A stretch of 64,000 nucleotides of DNA, from NCBI GenBank assembly GCA_029248405.1, contig JAQWJJ010000008.1, positions 1 to 64,000 on the forward strand. Reading direction: 5' to 3'. Origin of the DNA: Flavobacteriaceae bacterium (GTDB taxonomy: Bacteria; Bacteroidota; Bacteroidia; Flavobacteriales; Flavobacteriaceae). Below are positions 7,632 through 17,279 of the stretch, piece by piece. Position 1 is the stretch's first letter, and every line of letters begins with the position of its first letter. Made by a program: the position numbers and the translations under genes. The notes beneath the pieces are model-generated. The model saw only the letters and a list, made by a program, of their open reading frames with translations, had not been told where the DNA came from and ran no database searches.

Positions 7632-9497
7632 TTATCTATTGCTCACAGAGAGCTTGTAAGATACAACGCCATTATTTTCTGTGACCATACGGACAAGGTA
7701 AACACCATCGGCGAAATTGTAAGTAGGGAAGGAGAAATAACTGGCATTACCTAATGCATAAGCGAAGTAAACGAGTTTACCACTCATGTCATAGATGTTC
7801 GCTTCATTGACTTGGTAAGCCTCTGGGTTATAAACCTCTAATGCTTTTTTGCGGTTGTCCTGAACAAATTCCATTGAGGCCTCGTTACCCATAATTCGAT
7901 CGGCATCAGTAATGGGTCTTGGATCCTCTTCTTGCTCCATTTCGAATACAATATAGAATCTATTGTCGTAGGTGCCTGGCGCTAGTGTGAGCTGAGCGGT
8001 AACGGAACCGGCTGCTGTTATGGTTGGATCGTTACCTAGGATCTCGTAACGGCTATTGTCCTCTGAATCCAACAAGAATACTTTGTCATACGGGACATTC
8101 AATTCTTCGGCGGCTTTAATTTTGATGCGCCCTTGTTGTTGTACTTTAAAGGAGATGGGGACATGTAAATTTTCACGGAAAGGGACCGATTGAATCACAA
8201 GGTTTCTAGGTGCTTCACCGGTATAATCATTTCCTTGTGTTTTGAAATAGGCCTCCTGAAGTGTGGCGTCCATTGGGTGTTGTGCATCTAACCCACGATC
8301 AAAATCTTCTGTGGCAGTGTCCGAAAACGTCAGTAAAAGATCTCGAAAGTGAGAATAATTGTTAAAAACCACATGCAGACGCAAATGCGTGCGTTCAACT
8401 GGTGTTCTGAATACTGAGGTATCGCCCTTTTGAACGTAAACACGATGCTCATCTTTAAATGTTGCCGTTGCACCACCGGAAGTGCCACGCTTTAACATAA
8501 AGCCTTGTGCAATTGGAGCATATCGTCGCGCTAAATCATCACCGGTACCATAATTACCACCAATGGGATTTCCATTATTGTCGTAACCTACGAAGGTAGG
8601 TGCGGCATAGTCTCCGCGGTTTGAACCACCAGGGACCCAAGTACCATAGCCTCCTTTATTATCAACGTAATACTGAGAATTAATGGTTCGGTCTTCATCC
8701 CAATATTGTATCGCATCAAAGCCATCGTTATCTGGATCGTTGAAAAACGACACCAAATCTATTGCAGAGGGATAAGGATTTCCTGCAAGCGTATAGTTTC
8801 CGCTAGAAGCGCCGAGCGCCACAGTAATATCCCCTCCATTAGGACGCCCTCTGAATTCATAGAACTGATTGTTCGTGTCGATGTTATAAGTACCACCTGT
8901 GGTGATGTTCGTGCCCTTCATAGTAAAACCATACCCAGGATCAACAGCGCCAGTATTACCAATATATCTCCAAGCCTGAGTCCCTTGATTAAAGGCGTAC
9001 AGCCAAGCGGTTGAAATACTCAACGGCAACCGATTGGCATAAACGAGATCACTAGTTCCTGACCCCTCCCATGCGCCAGTAAATGTTGCATTCTCAGCAG
9101 TAATTTCTGAATCACCAAGGTTAAAAATACGACTATTGAGTGTAAAATCATCATTGCCATCCATCGAGGTGACCGGAGCACTCCAGAAGTTGTAATCATA
9201 GGCATCAGAACGACTGTCCTGGTATACAGAAATAAATCCCGTGCCTGAATTTGCGGTTGATCCAGACCCTTGAATCAGCTGGCCTTCATTTCTTAAATAT
9301 ATGCCGGCTTTGGCATTTGCATCTGTTGCATTGGCATCCTTGTCAATAGAAACGTCGTCTGTCACAAACAGGACTACATCGCTGACGTATATATAAGAGG
9401 CATCGTTGGCGTCTGCCTTTACGGTTAACTGTGCAAAGGCCGCTGAAGTAGAAAGCAAACCAAGAGCAGAGAGCAGTAGTTTTTTCATCATAGTCAT
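7632..9497 (-). CDS. Large secreted protein with T9SS type A sorting domain
   Basis: About 621 residues with a signal peptide (MMKKLLLSALGLL... ending at AFA-Q). The N-terminal half repeats short Asn/Gly/Asp-rich motifs (NFWSAPV, AWRYIGN, GNPYPSAIDL) typical of a large, poorly characterised Bacteroidetes surface family. The last ~75 residues form a T9SS sorting domain (ADGVYLVRM ... YKLSV). The protein is probably exported and either released or anchored to the cell surface. The open frame starts with TTG at 9518; ATG at 9497 (or 9491/9488) is a better start. A consensus promoter lies at 9544-9573. Role unknown. Confidence 0.82.
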   Translation of the reverse strand: MTMMKKLLLSALGLLSTSAAFAQLTVKADANDASYIYVSDVVLFVTDDVSIDKDANATDANAKAGIYLRNEGQLIQGSGSTANSGTGFISVYQDSRSDAYDYNFWSAPVTSMDGNDDFTLNSRIFNLGDSEITAENATFTGAWEGSGTSDLVYANRLPLSISTAWLYAFNQGTQAWRYIGNTGAVDPGYGFTMKGTNITTGGTYNIDTNNQFYEFRGRPNGGDITVALGASSGNYTLAGNPYPSAIDLVSFFNDPDNDGFDAIQYWDEDRTINSQYYVDNKGGYGTWVPGGSNRGDYAAPTFVGYDNNGNPIGGNYGTGDDLARRYAPIAQGFMLKRGTSGGATATFKDEHRVYVQKGDTSVFRTPVERTHLRLHVVFNNYSHFRDLLLTFSDTATEDFDRGLDAQHPMDATLQEAYFKTQGNDYTGEAPRNLVIQSVPFRENLHVPISFKVQQQGRIKIKAAEELNVPYDKVFLLDSEDNSRYEILGNDPTITAAGSVTAQLTLAPGTYDNRFYIVFEMEQEEDPRPITDADRIMGNEASMEFVQDNRKKALEVYNPEAYQVNEANIYDMSGKLVYFAYALGNASYFSFPTYNFADGVYLVRMVTENNGVVSYKLSVSNR

Positions 9498-9543
9498 TAT
9501 AAGTTTTAGATTTTTCAATCTAATGTTATGGGGGTTAACGTAA

Positions 9544-9573
9544 CAAAAATACTATTATAATTGTATCTAACAA
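9544..9573 (-). promoter_or_regulatory. Bacteroidetes-type promoter for the T9SS cargo gene
   Basis: On the minus strand, TTG at 9573-9571, a 19-base spacer and TATTTTTG at 9551-9544. The spacing and both boxes fit the phylum consensus. It leaves a leader of roughly 40 bases before the ATG at 9497. Confidence 0.6.
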
Positions 9574-9632
9574 GATTTTTCGTAGGTATTTTCCCATGAA
9601 ACAGAGTAACTTAGCGGCGTAAATAGTTCATT

Positions 9633-10181
9633 ATGCCGATCCAATTTCAGTTAGGAGATCAAGTTGCCGCGATTGATGAAGACATCCAAGGTATTGTGGT
9701 GGGCTTGGGGAAGTCAGTCACTATTGAAACAGGTGAGGGTTTTGAAATGGACTTTGAGGCCCACGAGTTGGTGGCGCAACCACCGCAATTTGGTGAATTG
9801 GCCAGCAACACAGACGACCAGATGGCGCAATCCAAGATATGGTCTAAACCAACAAAAAAGACGGTAGTAAAAACTTCAAGAAAAACATTACCAATAATGG
9901 AGGTTGATCTCCATATTGAAAAGCTCGTTAAAAATACGAAGACATACAGCAACTTTGACATGCTCAATATCCAAATGGACGAGGCAAAAAGGCAATTGGA
10001 ATGGGCCTTAAATCAAAGAAAGCAGCGTATTGTATTCATACACGGGGTCGGTGAAGGCGTGCTAAAAGCTGAGCTTGAAACTCTATTCAGGCGGTACGAT
10101 GGCATCAAATTTTATCCAGCGGATACAAGACAATATGGAATGGGCGCAATTGAGGTATATCGTTTGCAAAACACTAACTAA
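9633..10181 (+). CDS. Stand-alone Smr domain protein
   Basis: A 182-residue cytosolic protein. Residues of about 4-48 form a small beta-barrel (KOW-like: FQLGDQVAAIDEDIQG). A variable linker follows, then an Smr domain from about 90 with the family motifs VDLHIEKL and HGVGEGVLK. Smr domains bind and can nick DNA or RNA; in many bacteria the domain is the C-terminal part of MutS2. The MutS2 in this window (38784-40976) has no Smr domain but ends in a similar small barrel. The gene is convergent with the lipoprotein gene and their stop codons overlap (CTAA). Confidence 0.85.
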   Translation: MPIQFQLGDQVAAIDEDIQGIVVGLGKSVTIETGEGFEMDFEAHELVAQPPQFGELASNTDDQMAQSKIWSKPTKKTVVKTSRKTLPIMEVDLHIEKLVKNTKTYSNFDMLNIQMDEAKRQLEWALNQRKQRIVFIHGVGEGVLKAELETLFRRYDGIKFYPADTRQYGMGAIEVYRLQNTN

Positions 10182-11071
10182 TCGCGCAAAGGCGTCACCA
10201 CAACATCTTCGGTCAAGAACCTGGGCAATACACCAAGGACCAAAACATCCTTAATGATTTCTTCAGCGTCGCGCACCAAAACAAGGTCACGTAAAATAAC
10301 TGTGAGCGCACTAGTAATTTCATAAACATGCTCACGGTATAGCTCAATACTATAATCTACTGCAACTTCTGGATTAAGATAATCCGCACCAAAGTCCAAA
10401 TCACTCACATCATTCGTTGGATCAAGATCATAATTATTGTCCTCGTTGATGGTCAACACGCCATCCCCATCATCATCAGGATCAAGATAATCCGGTAGCC
10501 CATCACTGTCTGTATCCAGTGGATTGGTCAAGGGATCATTGTCGCCATCGGCGTTGACTAGGTCAAGCTCAAAAAGCGTTGGTACATTATCACCATCATC
10601 ATCAAAGTCATAGAAGTTTGGCAGTCCATCAACATCCGTGTCAAGATTCAAATCACCCTCTTGACTCAATGACAGTCCATCAAAATCATCATAAGACACG
10701 ACACTGATCAGTTCTACATCACCGGAATTGGCAGTGAATTCTTCAATGACTTGTGGTGTATTCGGCGGAATAGCACTACAAAAATATTCTTGTGTCACAG
10801 ACTGATCAAACACACGATAAACGACACTTTGTGTATTGCCATTAAGCACTAAATTGACGGTACCATCGACTAATAAAGTTGCAGGATCAATCAATACCTG
10901 AGCCATTATGGCTTCTGTTTCTGCATCATTCAAGGCATAAAATAGATAACCTTGTGGCGCATCGCAATAATTGAGCGAGGTCTGATCAAAATCAAACGAT
11001 TCTATGGCGATTCCTCCATCATCACAACTCAGACAAAAGAATAAACTTAATAAAGCGAACCAAATTTTCAT
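10178..11071 (-). CDS. Lipoprotein with thrombospondin type 3-like calcium-binding repeats
   Basis: A 297-residue predicted lipoprotein: a short hydrophobic signal ends in the lipobox FCLSC at about residue 16. The central part (about 145-215) carries Asp-rich repeats such as DSDGLPDYLDPDDDGDG, the pattern of type 3 thrombospondin calcium-binding repeats. The last ~70 residues are a predicted helix/strand mix of unknown role. The open frame goes back to 11128, but the ATG at 11071 (MKIWFALL) starts the lipoprotein signal. Probably surface- or periplasm-facing; function unknown. Confidence 0.75.
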   Translation of the reverse strand: MKIWFALLSLFFCLSCDDGGIAIESFDFDQTSLNYCDAPQGYLFYALNDAETEAIMAQVLIDPATLLVDGTVNLVLNGNTQSVVYRVFDQSVTQEYFCSAIPPNTPQVIEEFTANSGDVELISVVSYDDFDGLSLSQEGDLNLDTDVDGLPNFYDFDDDGDNVPTLFELDLVNADGDNDPLTNPLDTDSDGLPDYLDPDDDGDGVLTINEDNNYDLDPTNDVSDLDFGADYLNPEVAVDYSIELYREHVYEITSALTVILRDLVLVRDAEEIIKDVLVLGVLPRFLTEDVVVTPLRD

Positions 11072-11118
11072 GATGTGGGTATTAATCACACAAAGTAACA
11101 GAAATATTGTTGAATAGA

Positions 11119-11150
11119 TTGGAGTCATATCAGAGAAAAATCTATTTTTG
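11119..11150 (+). promoter_or_regulatory. Bacteroidetes-type promoter for the cysteine desulfurase gene
   Basis: TTG at 11119-11121, a 21-base spacer and TATTTTTG at 11143-11150. The ATG at 11171 follows 20 bases later. The spacer is slightly long but within the reported flavobacterial range. Confidence 0.45.
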
Positions 11151-11170
11151 GTTTACTAAATAAGAGAAGC

Positions 11171-12328
11171 ATGCAAAAAGTCTATTTAGATAATGCGGCC
11201 ACCACCGCATTGAGGCCAGAAGTAGTCTCGGTCATGACAGAAGTGCTAAGTCATGAGTTCGGCAATCCTTCATCCACACACCAATTTGGCCAAGCATCAA
11301 AGTCGATTTTAGAACGATGCCGCAAAGAGATCGCCAAGCGGTTCAATGCCGTGCCCGGAGAAATTATTTTCACCTCTGGTGGTACAGAGGCCGACAATCT
11401 TATTTTTCACTCGGCGGTAAGTGATCTTGGTGTGACCACCATCATTACCAGTCCGATAGAACATCATGCCGTTTTGCATACTGCAGAGGCGCTTGCGCAA
11501 AAACACGGCATCAACCTGGAGCTGGTTGGCCTGACAGATACAGGGGCTATTGATTTAGATCACCTAGAACAATTGCTGTCCGAGCAAAAAGAACCGACTA
11601 AAGTCCTGGTGAGCTTGATGCACATCAATAATGAAATTGGCAGTATTTTGCCCATCGAACAAGTGGCTTTATTATGTAAATCTTTTGGGGCCTACTTTCA
11701 TAGTGATACAGTGCAATCTGCAGGGCATTATCCTTTGGATTTCGCGGCATTGCCAATAGATTTTGCAGTAGCCGCAGCCCATAAATTTCATGGGCCAAAA
11801 GGTGTGGGCTTTGCTTTTATCAGAAAAAATTCTGGGCTCAATCCAATAATTTTGGGTGGAGGTCAAGAGCGTGGCATGAGGGCGGGGACAGAACCGGTCT
11901 ATGCTATTGCTGGCATGGCAAAGGCCTTAGAAATGGCCTACGACAATTTGACTCAGGAGCATGATTATGTGCGACAGTTGAAAGTCAGATTTATTGACGG
12001 CCTTAGAAAAATACCAGGCATACGGTTTAATGGCCCTTGTTGCGACCTGTCAAAAAGCACTTATACCTTAGTGAATGTAGGTTTGCCCATTAGCCCGGAG
12101 AAAGCCGGCTTACTCTTGTTTCAATTAGATCTCAAGGGTATCGCATGTTCTCAAGGCAGTGCGTGTCAGAGTGGGAGTAGTGGCGGGAGTCATGTGCTTA
12201 CAGCACTCGCGGATATAGGCTTTCCTTTGATGCCAAGCTTGCGTTTTTCTTTTTCTATTTACAACACTGCGCAGGAAGTAGACTATGTCCTAGAGGCGTT
12301 GGCCGAATGCATCAAGGGCGCCAACTGA
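11171..12328 (+). CDS. Cysteine desulfurase (NifS/IscS-like)
   Basis: A 385-residue PLP enzyme that removes sulfur from cysteine and passes it on as persulfide for Fe-S clusters or tRNA thiolation. Motifs in order: YLDNAATT at the N terminus, the EFGNPSSTH block, FTSGGTEADN for cofactor binding, the Schiff-base lysine in AAHKFHGPKG, and the catalytic cysteine in CSQGSACQSGSS. It is not next to IscU, IscA or SUF genes, so it may be a stand-alone sulfur donor, for example for tRNA modification; that is inference. It is divergent from the lipoprotein gene and convergent with the TonB receptor gene. Confidence 0.88.
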   Translation: MQKVYLDNAATTALRPEVVSVMTEVLSHEFGNPSSTHQFGQASKSILERCRKEIAKRFNAVPGEIIFTSGGTEADNLIFHSAVSDLGVTTIITSPIEHHAVLHTAEALAQKHGINLELVGLTDTGAIDLDHLEQLLSEQKEPTKVLVSLMHINNEIGSILPIEQVALLCKSFGAYFHSDTVQSAGHYPLDFAALPIDFAVAAAHKFHGPKGVGFAFIRKNSGLNPIILGGGQERGMRAGTEPVYAIAGMAKALEMAYDNLTQEHDYVRQLKVRFIDGLRKIPGIRFNGPCCDLSKSTYTLVNVGLPISPEKAGLLLFQLDLKGIACSQGSACQSGSSGGSHVLTALADIGFPLMPSLRFSFSIYNTAQEVDYVLEALAECIKGAN

Positions 12329-12344
12329 ATATCAAAGGTGTCCC

Positions 12345-14816
12345 CTAAAACCCTGTAGTCACGCGTATGTTGAAAATACGCGGTGTCAAATAGTTCGGAA
12401 TAGCATATTGAACCTTAGTGTAAACGTCTCTGACAAATGTGTTGGTGATTGAGTTCTGAACATCGAAAATATTAAAAATTTCGACCCCAACAGAAAGTTC
12501 TTTGAAGTTGCCGAGCCAACCATTTCCTGGTTTGTTGTCGTGCACTAATGAATAGCTCATTCCTAGATCTGCACGCTTATAATCCGGCAGACGCGTCTGA
12601 AAATTATAGGGGTCAGCATAACTCGGAGAACCTCCGGGCAACCCAGTGTTGTAGACCATATTAAGATACATTTTTAAGTCAGGAATAACCTGAACATAAT
12701 CTTGAAATAACACGCCAAACTTCAGCCGCTGATCGGTAGGTCTAAAAATATAGCCTCGATCGTCAATATTCTCTTCTGTCTTGAGGTAACCAAAACTGAC
12801 CCAACTCTCTGTGCCTGGCACAAACTCTCCGGCCAGGCGCATATCTACTCCATAGGCGTATGCCACAGCATTGTTGGCGGCCGCATAGCGCAATCTTACA
12901 TTCTCTAATGTGTAGGGATTGACATTAGTCAATCCTTTATAATAAATCTCAGAGTTGAGGGTAAAAGGGCGTTCCCACAGTTGAAAGCTGTAGTCATTGC
13001 CAAAAACCAAATGCCATGATTGCTGCGCCTTTACCTCAGGGACAACTGCACTCATACGGTTGCGCAGTTCACGATAAAATGGAGGCTGATGGTAGAGACC
13101 AGTAGAAAACCTAAAGAGCATGTCTTTCTTCCAGTCCGGTTTAAAACTGACTTGAACTCGAGGACTCACAACTGTTTGTGAGACTGCACTGGCACCACTG
13201 TCAGACACCTGCCAATGGTGCGCCCGGACGCCTGCATTCAAATAAAGCTCTCCGTCTTGCCATTGTCCGCGATGACTCCATTGCACATATCCTGAAGCCC
13301 GATCAATACGCACATCATTTTGGCCTTGTGTGGCATTAAAAGGCACTATTGGACTGTCGTAGGCCTGGTAAGGTTGGTTGTTGGCATAATCAATGATGGG
13401 GGGTCTGATGGAAAAGCCCGCAGAGTCGATGATCTCATATTCAGAAACACGGTCACGAATATGTTCGCCCGTATATTTGATGCCGTAATCAATATGATGG
13501 GTGCCACGCTGCAGCGCACCCTTATGCTCTAGATTAACGATTAGTGCATCCAAATCATTGCGCGCATGGGTCAACTGGCTGCCAATACCTTCAGAAAATT
13601 CTACCTCGCCAAGATTCTCATCACCAATATTGTTATTGACCTCTCCCAATCGATATTGCGCCAGGATATCAAAATATTCTTGCTCGCTTGTTTGATAAAC
13701 AGAGGCGATATATTTGGCCGTATAATTTTGAGAAACGACATGTGTGGCCTTCAATGCACCGAACAAAGTGCTGTATCGGTCTTTCTCTTGCCCTTCGTAA
13801 AACACCAGCAACGCACGGGGGTCCTGAAGTGTTCCAAAATTTGTCTGGCGTGTCAGTGGTTCATAACGGTAATCGTTTAACGAGGCGTTGCCTAAAAATC
13901 CGAGCTCAAATTTGTTTGAAACCTTATAAGTGAGGTAGGCCTGCGCATCTGCAAAACGGGGCCTGAAATTAGTCTCTGTCTCTTTTGCATTGACAAAAAG
14001 GCTATTGTCTCGATAACGCAATCCTGCTAAGGCTGTAAATCGTCCAGATTCAGATTTATTGCCAATGGCTACTTGTCCGCCAAGCAAACTCATATTAGTC
14101 GAAGCCTCAAAGTCTGTGGGGCGCCTGTAGGTAATGTCCAAGACGGACGATAGCTTGTCGCCGTATTTTGCCTGAAAACCACCTGCAGAAAAATCAACAC
14201 TAGAGGTCAAGTCACTATTGACAAAACTCAATCCCTCTTGCTGACCACTGCGGATGAGAAAAGGACGGTAGACTTCAATTTCATTGACGTACACCAAGTT
14301 TTCGTCGTAATTACCGCCACGCACAGCATATTGTGTGCTCAACTCATTGTTACCACTAACCCCGGGCAGAGACATCAAAACCGCTTCAACCCCTGCGTTA
14401 CCACCGACCATTTTTCGGACCAAATCTGGCGAAAAACTTTGGATGCCTTCGACACGCTTTCTTCTTGAAACATCCAATATCAATTCACCAAATACCTCGA
14501 TATCTGCTTGCATGATCGGATTGAATTCATAGTCTTCGTTGGGGCCTAAGGTCAATTTAAAACTCAGAGTTTTGAGGCTCAAATAAGAAAATTGGACGGT
14601 GACTTCTTGATCTGCTGGTAGTTCAATAGCATATGCCCCATAGCGGTCTGTGACCACGCCTTTATTGGCATATCCAATAGTAGCCCCGACCACTGATTGT
14701 CCTTCTTGGTCAAATACTATACCCTTGAGCAGCGCCGTCTGACTTATCGCCGAAAGAGGCATTATCAACATAAGAAAACAAAGAATTTTGAACTTATTCA
14801 CAAGAAAATCAATCAT
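12345..14816 (-). CDS. TonB-dependent outer-membrane receptor with carboxypeptidase-like domain
   Basis: An 823-residue predicted TonB-dependent transporter. A signal peptide (ending ISQ) is followed by a CarboxypepD_reg-like domain (LLKGIVFDQEGQSVVGATIGYANKG) at about 28-100, a plug domain with AVRGGNYDENLVYVN at about 155-200, and a long beta-barrel ending in FNIRVTTGF. No SusD partner is adjacent, so it is probably not a classic polysaccharide locus; the substrate is unknown. The GTG at 14849 is the longest start, but the ATG at 14816 gives a better signal peptide and an 8-base overlap with the upstream M23 peptidase gene, so the two are probably translated together. Confidence 0.87.
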   Translation of the reverse strand: MIDFLVNKFKILCFLMLIMPLSAISQTALLKGIVFDQEGQSVVGATIGYANKGVVTDRYGAYAIELPADQEVTVQFSYLSLKTLSFKLTLGPNEDYEFNPIMQADIEVFGELILDVSRRKRVEGIQSFSPDLVRKMVGGNAGVEAVLMSLPGVSGNNELSTQYAVRGGNYDENLVYVNEIEVYRPFLIRSGQQEGLSFVNSDLTSSVDFSAGGFQAKYGDKLSSVLDITYRRPTDFEASTNMSLLGGQVAIGNKSESGRFTALAGLRYRDNSLFVNAKETETNFRPRFADAQAYLTYKVSNKFELGFLGNASLNDYRYEPLTRQTNFGTLQDPRALLVFYEGQEKDRYSTLFGALKATHVVSQNYTAKYIASVYQTSEQEYFDILAQYRLGEVNNNIGDENLGEVEFSEGIGSQLTHARNDLDALIVNLEHKGALQRGTHHIDYGIKYTGEHIRDRVSEYEIIDSAGFSIRPPIIDYANNQPYQAYDSPIVPFNATQGQNDVRIDRASGYVQWSHRGQWQDGELYLNAGVRAHHWQVSDSGASAVSQTVVSPRVQVSFKPDWKKDMLFRFSTGLYHQPPFYRELRNRMSAVVPEVKAQQSWHLVFGNDYSFQLWERPFTLNSEIYYKGLTNVNPYTLENVRLRYAAANNAVAYAYGVDMRLAGEFVPGTESWVSFGYLKTEENIDDRGYIFRPTDQRLKFGVLFQDYVQVIPDLKMYLNMVYNTGLPGGSPSYADPYNFQTRLPDYKRADLGMSYSLVHDNKPGNGWLGNFKELSVGVEIFNIFDVQNSITNTFVRDVYTKVQYAIPNYLTPRIFNIRVTTGF

Positions 14817-16545
14817 TTTTTCGATAAAACGTAAGCTCAAAAGTAGCACTATTTCCTACATTATCCAGAACAACAACTGCTAAATTCTGTTCTGTATCGG
14901 ACACGATTGCATCAGAAAAATCATAGACCAATTGTTTTGTTTTATAGTCATACTCCATAAGAATGAAGTGACCGTTGAGTGTGGCCCGATAAGCACTGAT
15001 GCCACTTTCTTTATCCTCGATCAAAACCGTGAGTCGCGACATCTTACTGATCCATTGACCCTCGCGAACAGATTTTGCCTTGATGGAGGGGGGGGTGCGG
15101 TCATAAAAAATACTGTAATTTCCCAGAGTGCTGACTTTGGATTTGAGTAATCGTGCCTCTTTGACGGTGTTTTGATAAGCGATTTGACCATAAGGAGTCA
15201 TGCGTCCAATATAAGACTTGTCGAAATCTTCTTGAGTCATCCATTGGCCATCGTACTTGATCTCAATTTTCTTTTGCAAGGGATAATGATCCTGATCCAG
15301 AAATAGCGTGTCAGCAGACACAGTAATAGCCAAAGAGCGAGGGTCATAGAATGTCTGTCTGGGAATCATTATTTCATACCGCCCATCAGACCAATAAACC
15401 GTGTTGCTCCCAAAAACATCTAAAAGCCCCTTGTGTTGGGGTTCTTGCATTTGGGACGTGATTTGAGAGGCCTCTTCAAGAACACCATTTATGGGCACCA
15501 ATATGGTGCTTTGGTTACCATGAAAATCGGTGACCACAATCTCATAGGTATAGGATTGACCGGGGGCAATAGTCAAAACACCTCTGTGCTCTGGATCTCT
15601 TATGATTCCTATAGGATTATTACTTTCTCTAAATAGTTTTTGTACTCGCTTTTTGGTTGATGAATAATATCGATAATCCATGTAACGATTCATGAAACGT
15701 GATTCATCAAAAGAGATCCGGTCGAAGGTCACTTCATAGTGTTTGGCTCCATTAAGAAACCCCTCAATTTGAAAGACGCCATTTTTATTGTTGGCGGCAT
15801 CTTGTTGGTCGTAGAGCTCGGCACCCAACCCAAGAGTCCCTGAAATGCTTATGGGCGCTGTGAGATAGGTGGAGTCATTGACCTTTCTAATCGGTAAGTC
15901 CAATCCTGTTGTTTCTATGTCATCTGCAGCCAAATCGATAGGGTAGTAGCGCATGGCTTTAACCACAGGGCGCCTTGTGTCTTTGACAACAATACCCGCA
16001 GAAGCTAAAGGGTTGAGGGGTCGCGACTCAGGATCTCTAATCTCATAATGCAAGTGAGGCCCACCACTGCTGCCTGTATTGCCGGTATAGCCAATAAGGT
16101 CGCCTGCCTTAAATTCAAAAAGATCATTTTTGGGAAATAGCTCCAATTCAAATGTTTCCTTTTTGTATTGCTGCTGCTTGACATAAGCCTGTAGGGATGC
16201 TTCGAAACGGTCTAAATGCGCATAAACTGTAAAATACCCATCGTCATGTGTCAAATAAAGTGCTTTGCCATACCCAAAATGAGCCACCTTTATACGGCTG
16301 ACAAAACCATCGGCGGTGGCGTAAACAGGAATGCCAATCGCTAGGTTAGTCTTAAGGTCCAAGCCACTATGGAAATGATTGCTGCGCAATTCACCAAAAT
16401 TACCAGAAAGAACCAATGGCCTCTTTAGTGGCGTGCCAAAGCCCTCTATAGGTGAAGGCATCTGAGCCATCAAACTGCCCAAAGAAAGCGCAAGGAATAG
16501 GGCAAATTGGACTAAAACAGGAACGAAACGCTGTTGAATGATCAT
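14809..16545 (-). CDS. M23 family (LytM-type) peptidoglycan endopeptidase
   Basis: A 578-residue secreted protein with a signal peptide ending near LMA-Q. The M23 domain lies close to the N terminus (about 35-180), with the zinc ligands visible in NHFHSGLD and in PHLHYEIRD. The remaining ~390 residues are beta-rich and include repeated Ig-like elements (YRATLNGHF, DKESGISAY). It should cut peptide cross-links in the periplasm. This layout, N-terminal M23 plus a long C-terminal extension, is common in Bacteroidetes. The TonB receptor gene follows with an 8-base overlap. Confidence 0.87.
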   Translation of the reverse strand: MIIQQRFVPVLVQFALFLALSLGSLMAQMPSPIEGFGTPLKRPLVLSGNFGELRSNHFHSGLDLKTNLAIGIPVYATADGFVSRIKVAHFGYGKALYLTHDDGYFTVYAHLDRFEASLQAYVKQQQYKKETFELELFPKNDLFEFKAGDLIGYTGNTGSSGGPHLHYEIRDPESRPLNPLASAGIVVKDTRRPVVKAMRYYPIDLAADDIETTGLDLPIRKVNDSTYLTAPISISGTLGLGAELYDQQDAANNKNGVFQIEGFLNGAKHYEVTFDRISFDESRFMNRYMDYRYYSSTKKRVQKLFRESNNPIGIIRDPEHRGVLTIAPGQSYTYEIVVTDFHGNQSTILVPINGVLEEASQITSQMQEPQHKGLLDVFGSNTVYWSDGRYEIMIPRQTFYDPRSLAITVSADTLFLDQDHYPLQKKIEIKYDGQWMTQEDFDKSYIGRMTPYGQIAYQNTVKEARLLKSKVSTLGNYSIFYDRTPPSIKAKSVREGQWISKMSRLTVLIEDKESGISAYRATLNGHFILMEYDYKTKQLVYDFSDAIVSDTEQNLAVVVLDNVGNSATFELTFYRKND

Positions 16546-16611
16546 TAATGTTTTGAGTTTAAAACAGTAGGAGAATACGTCCTCAATATTACAAAAAAAT
16601 AGACAATTGTG

Positions 16612-16642
16612 TTGGTAGGTATGGTGCCGAATGTTAACTTTG
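16612..16642 (+). promoter_or_regulatory. Bacteroidetes-type promoter for the coiled-coil/zapA transcript
   Basis: TTG at 16612-16614, a 20-base spacer and TAACTTTG at 16635-16642. The ATG at 16668 follows 25 bases later. Good match to the consensus. Confidence 0.55.
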
Positions 16643-16667
16643 TTTCAAGCATTGTAAAGTTCATTGA

Positions 16668-16958
16668 ATGGCTCAATTCCAAAATATTGTTGATTCTTTA
16701 GAGCATAAAGTTAAGATTCTGATAGCGGCACATGACCAGCTTAAAGCCGATCACCAGCAGCTTTTAAAGTCGGTCAGCGCGCAACAACAAGAACAGCAAA
16801 TCATGGCCAAATCGTTGGCGAATTGGAAAGAAAAATACGAGCACATTAAAGTGGCCAATGCAATGCTTGGCAGCGACCAACATAAACGAGATACAAAACT
16901 CAAAATAAATGCTTTAGTGCGCGATATTGAACAGTGTATCGCTCAATTATCGCCATAA
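16668..16958 (+). CDS. Small coiled-coil protein upstream of zapA (possible ZapB-like partner)
   Basis: A 96-residue soluble protein that is almost entirely predicted coiled coil, rich in Gln, Lys and Glu (HDQLKADHQQLLKS, QQEQQIMAKS) with heptad-like hydrophobic spacing. There is no signal peptide or known domain. It ends 5 bases before the ATG of zapA, so the two are very likely co-expressed. By analogy with the ZapA-ZapB pair it may act at the division ring, but it is longer than E. coli ZapB and I see no sequence proof. Confidence 0.7.
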   Translation: MAQFQNIVDSLEHKVKILIAAHDQLKADHQQLLKSVSAQQQEQQIMAKSLANWKEKYEHIKVANAMLGSDQHKRDTKLKINALVRDIEQCIAQLSP

Positions 16959-16963
16959 GATTG

Positions 16964-17254
16964 ATGTCAGAGCCTTTAAAAATAAAACTCACAATCGCAG
17001 ATCGCCTTTATCCCTTAACGATACAAGCGGATCAAGAAGAGGGCTTACGCAAAGCCTCCAAAAAGATTGAAGAAATGATAAAGCGCTTTGAAAAGAGTTA
17101 TGCCGTGCGCGACAAACAGGATGTTTTGGCCATGTGTGCCTTACAGTTTGCCGCTCAGGTAGCACAAAAAGATTTAGACGACAGCAGTGGCCAAGCGGCA
17201 ATGGAAATACGTCTCAAAGCTTTAGATCAATTATTGGACATCAGCACTAAGTAA
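16964..17254 (+). CDS. zapA: Cell division protein ZapA
   Basis: A 96-residue cytosolic protein, the usual ZapA length. The N-terminal domain (KIKLTIADRLYPLTI, then EEGLRKASKKIEEM) is the ZapA fold, followed by a helix ending in the DVLAMCALQFAAQ pattern and a short C-terminal coiled coil. ZapA bundles FtsZ filaments at midcell. The open frame extends to a GTG at 16934 that overlaps the upstream gene; the ATG at 16964 (MSEPLKIKL) gives the family start. Confidence 0.85.
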   Translation: MSEPLKIKLTIADRLYPLTIQADQEEGLRKASKKIEEMIKRFEKSYAVRDKQDVLAMCALQFAAQVAQKDLDDSSGQAAMEIRLKALDQLLDISTK

Positions 17255-17279
17255 CGTTCTTTACATATATCAGGTTACT

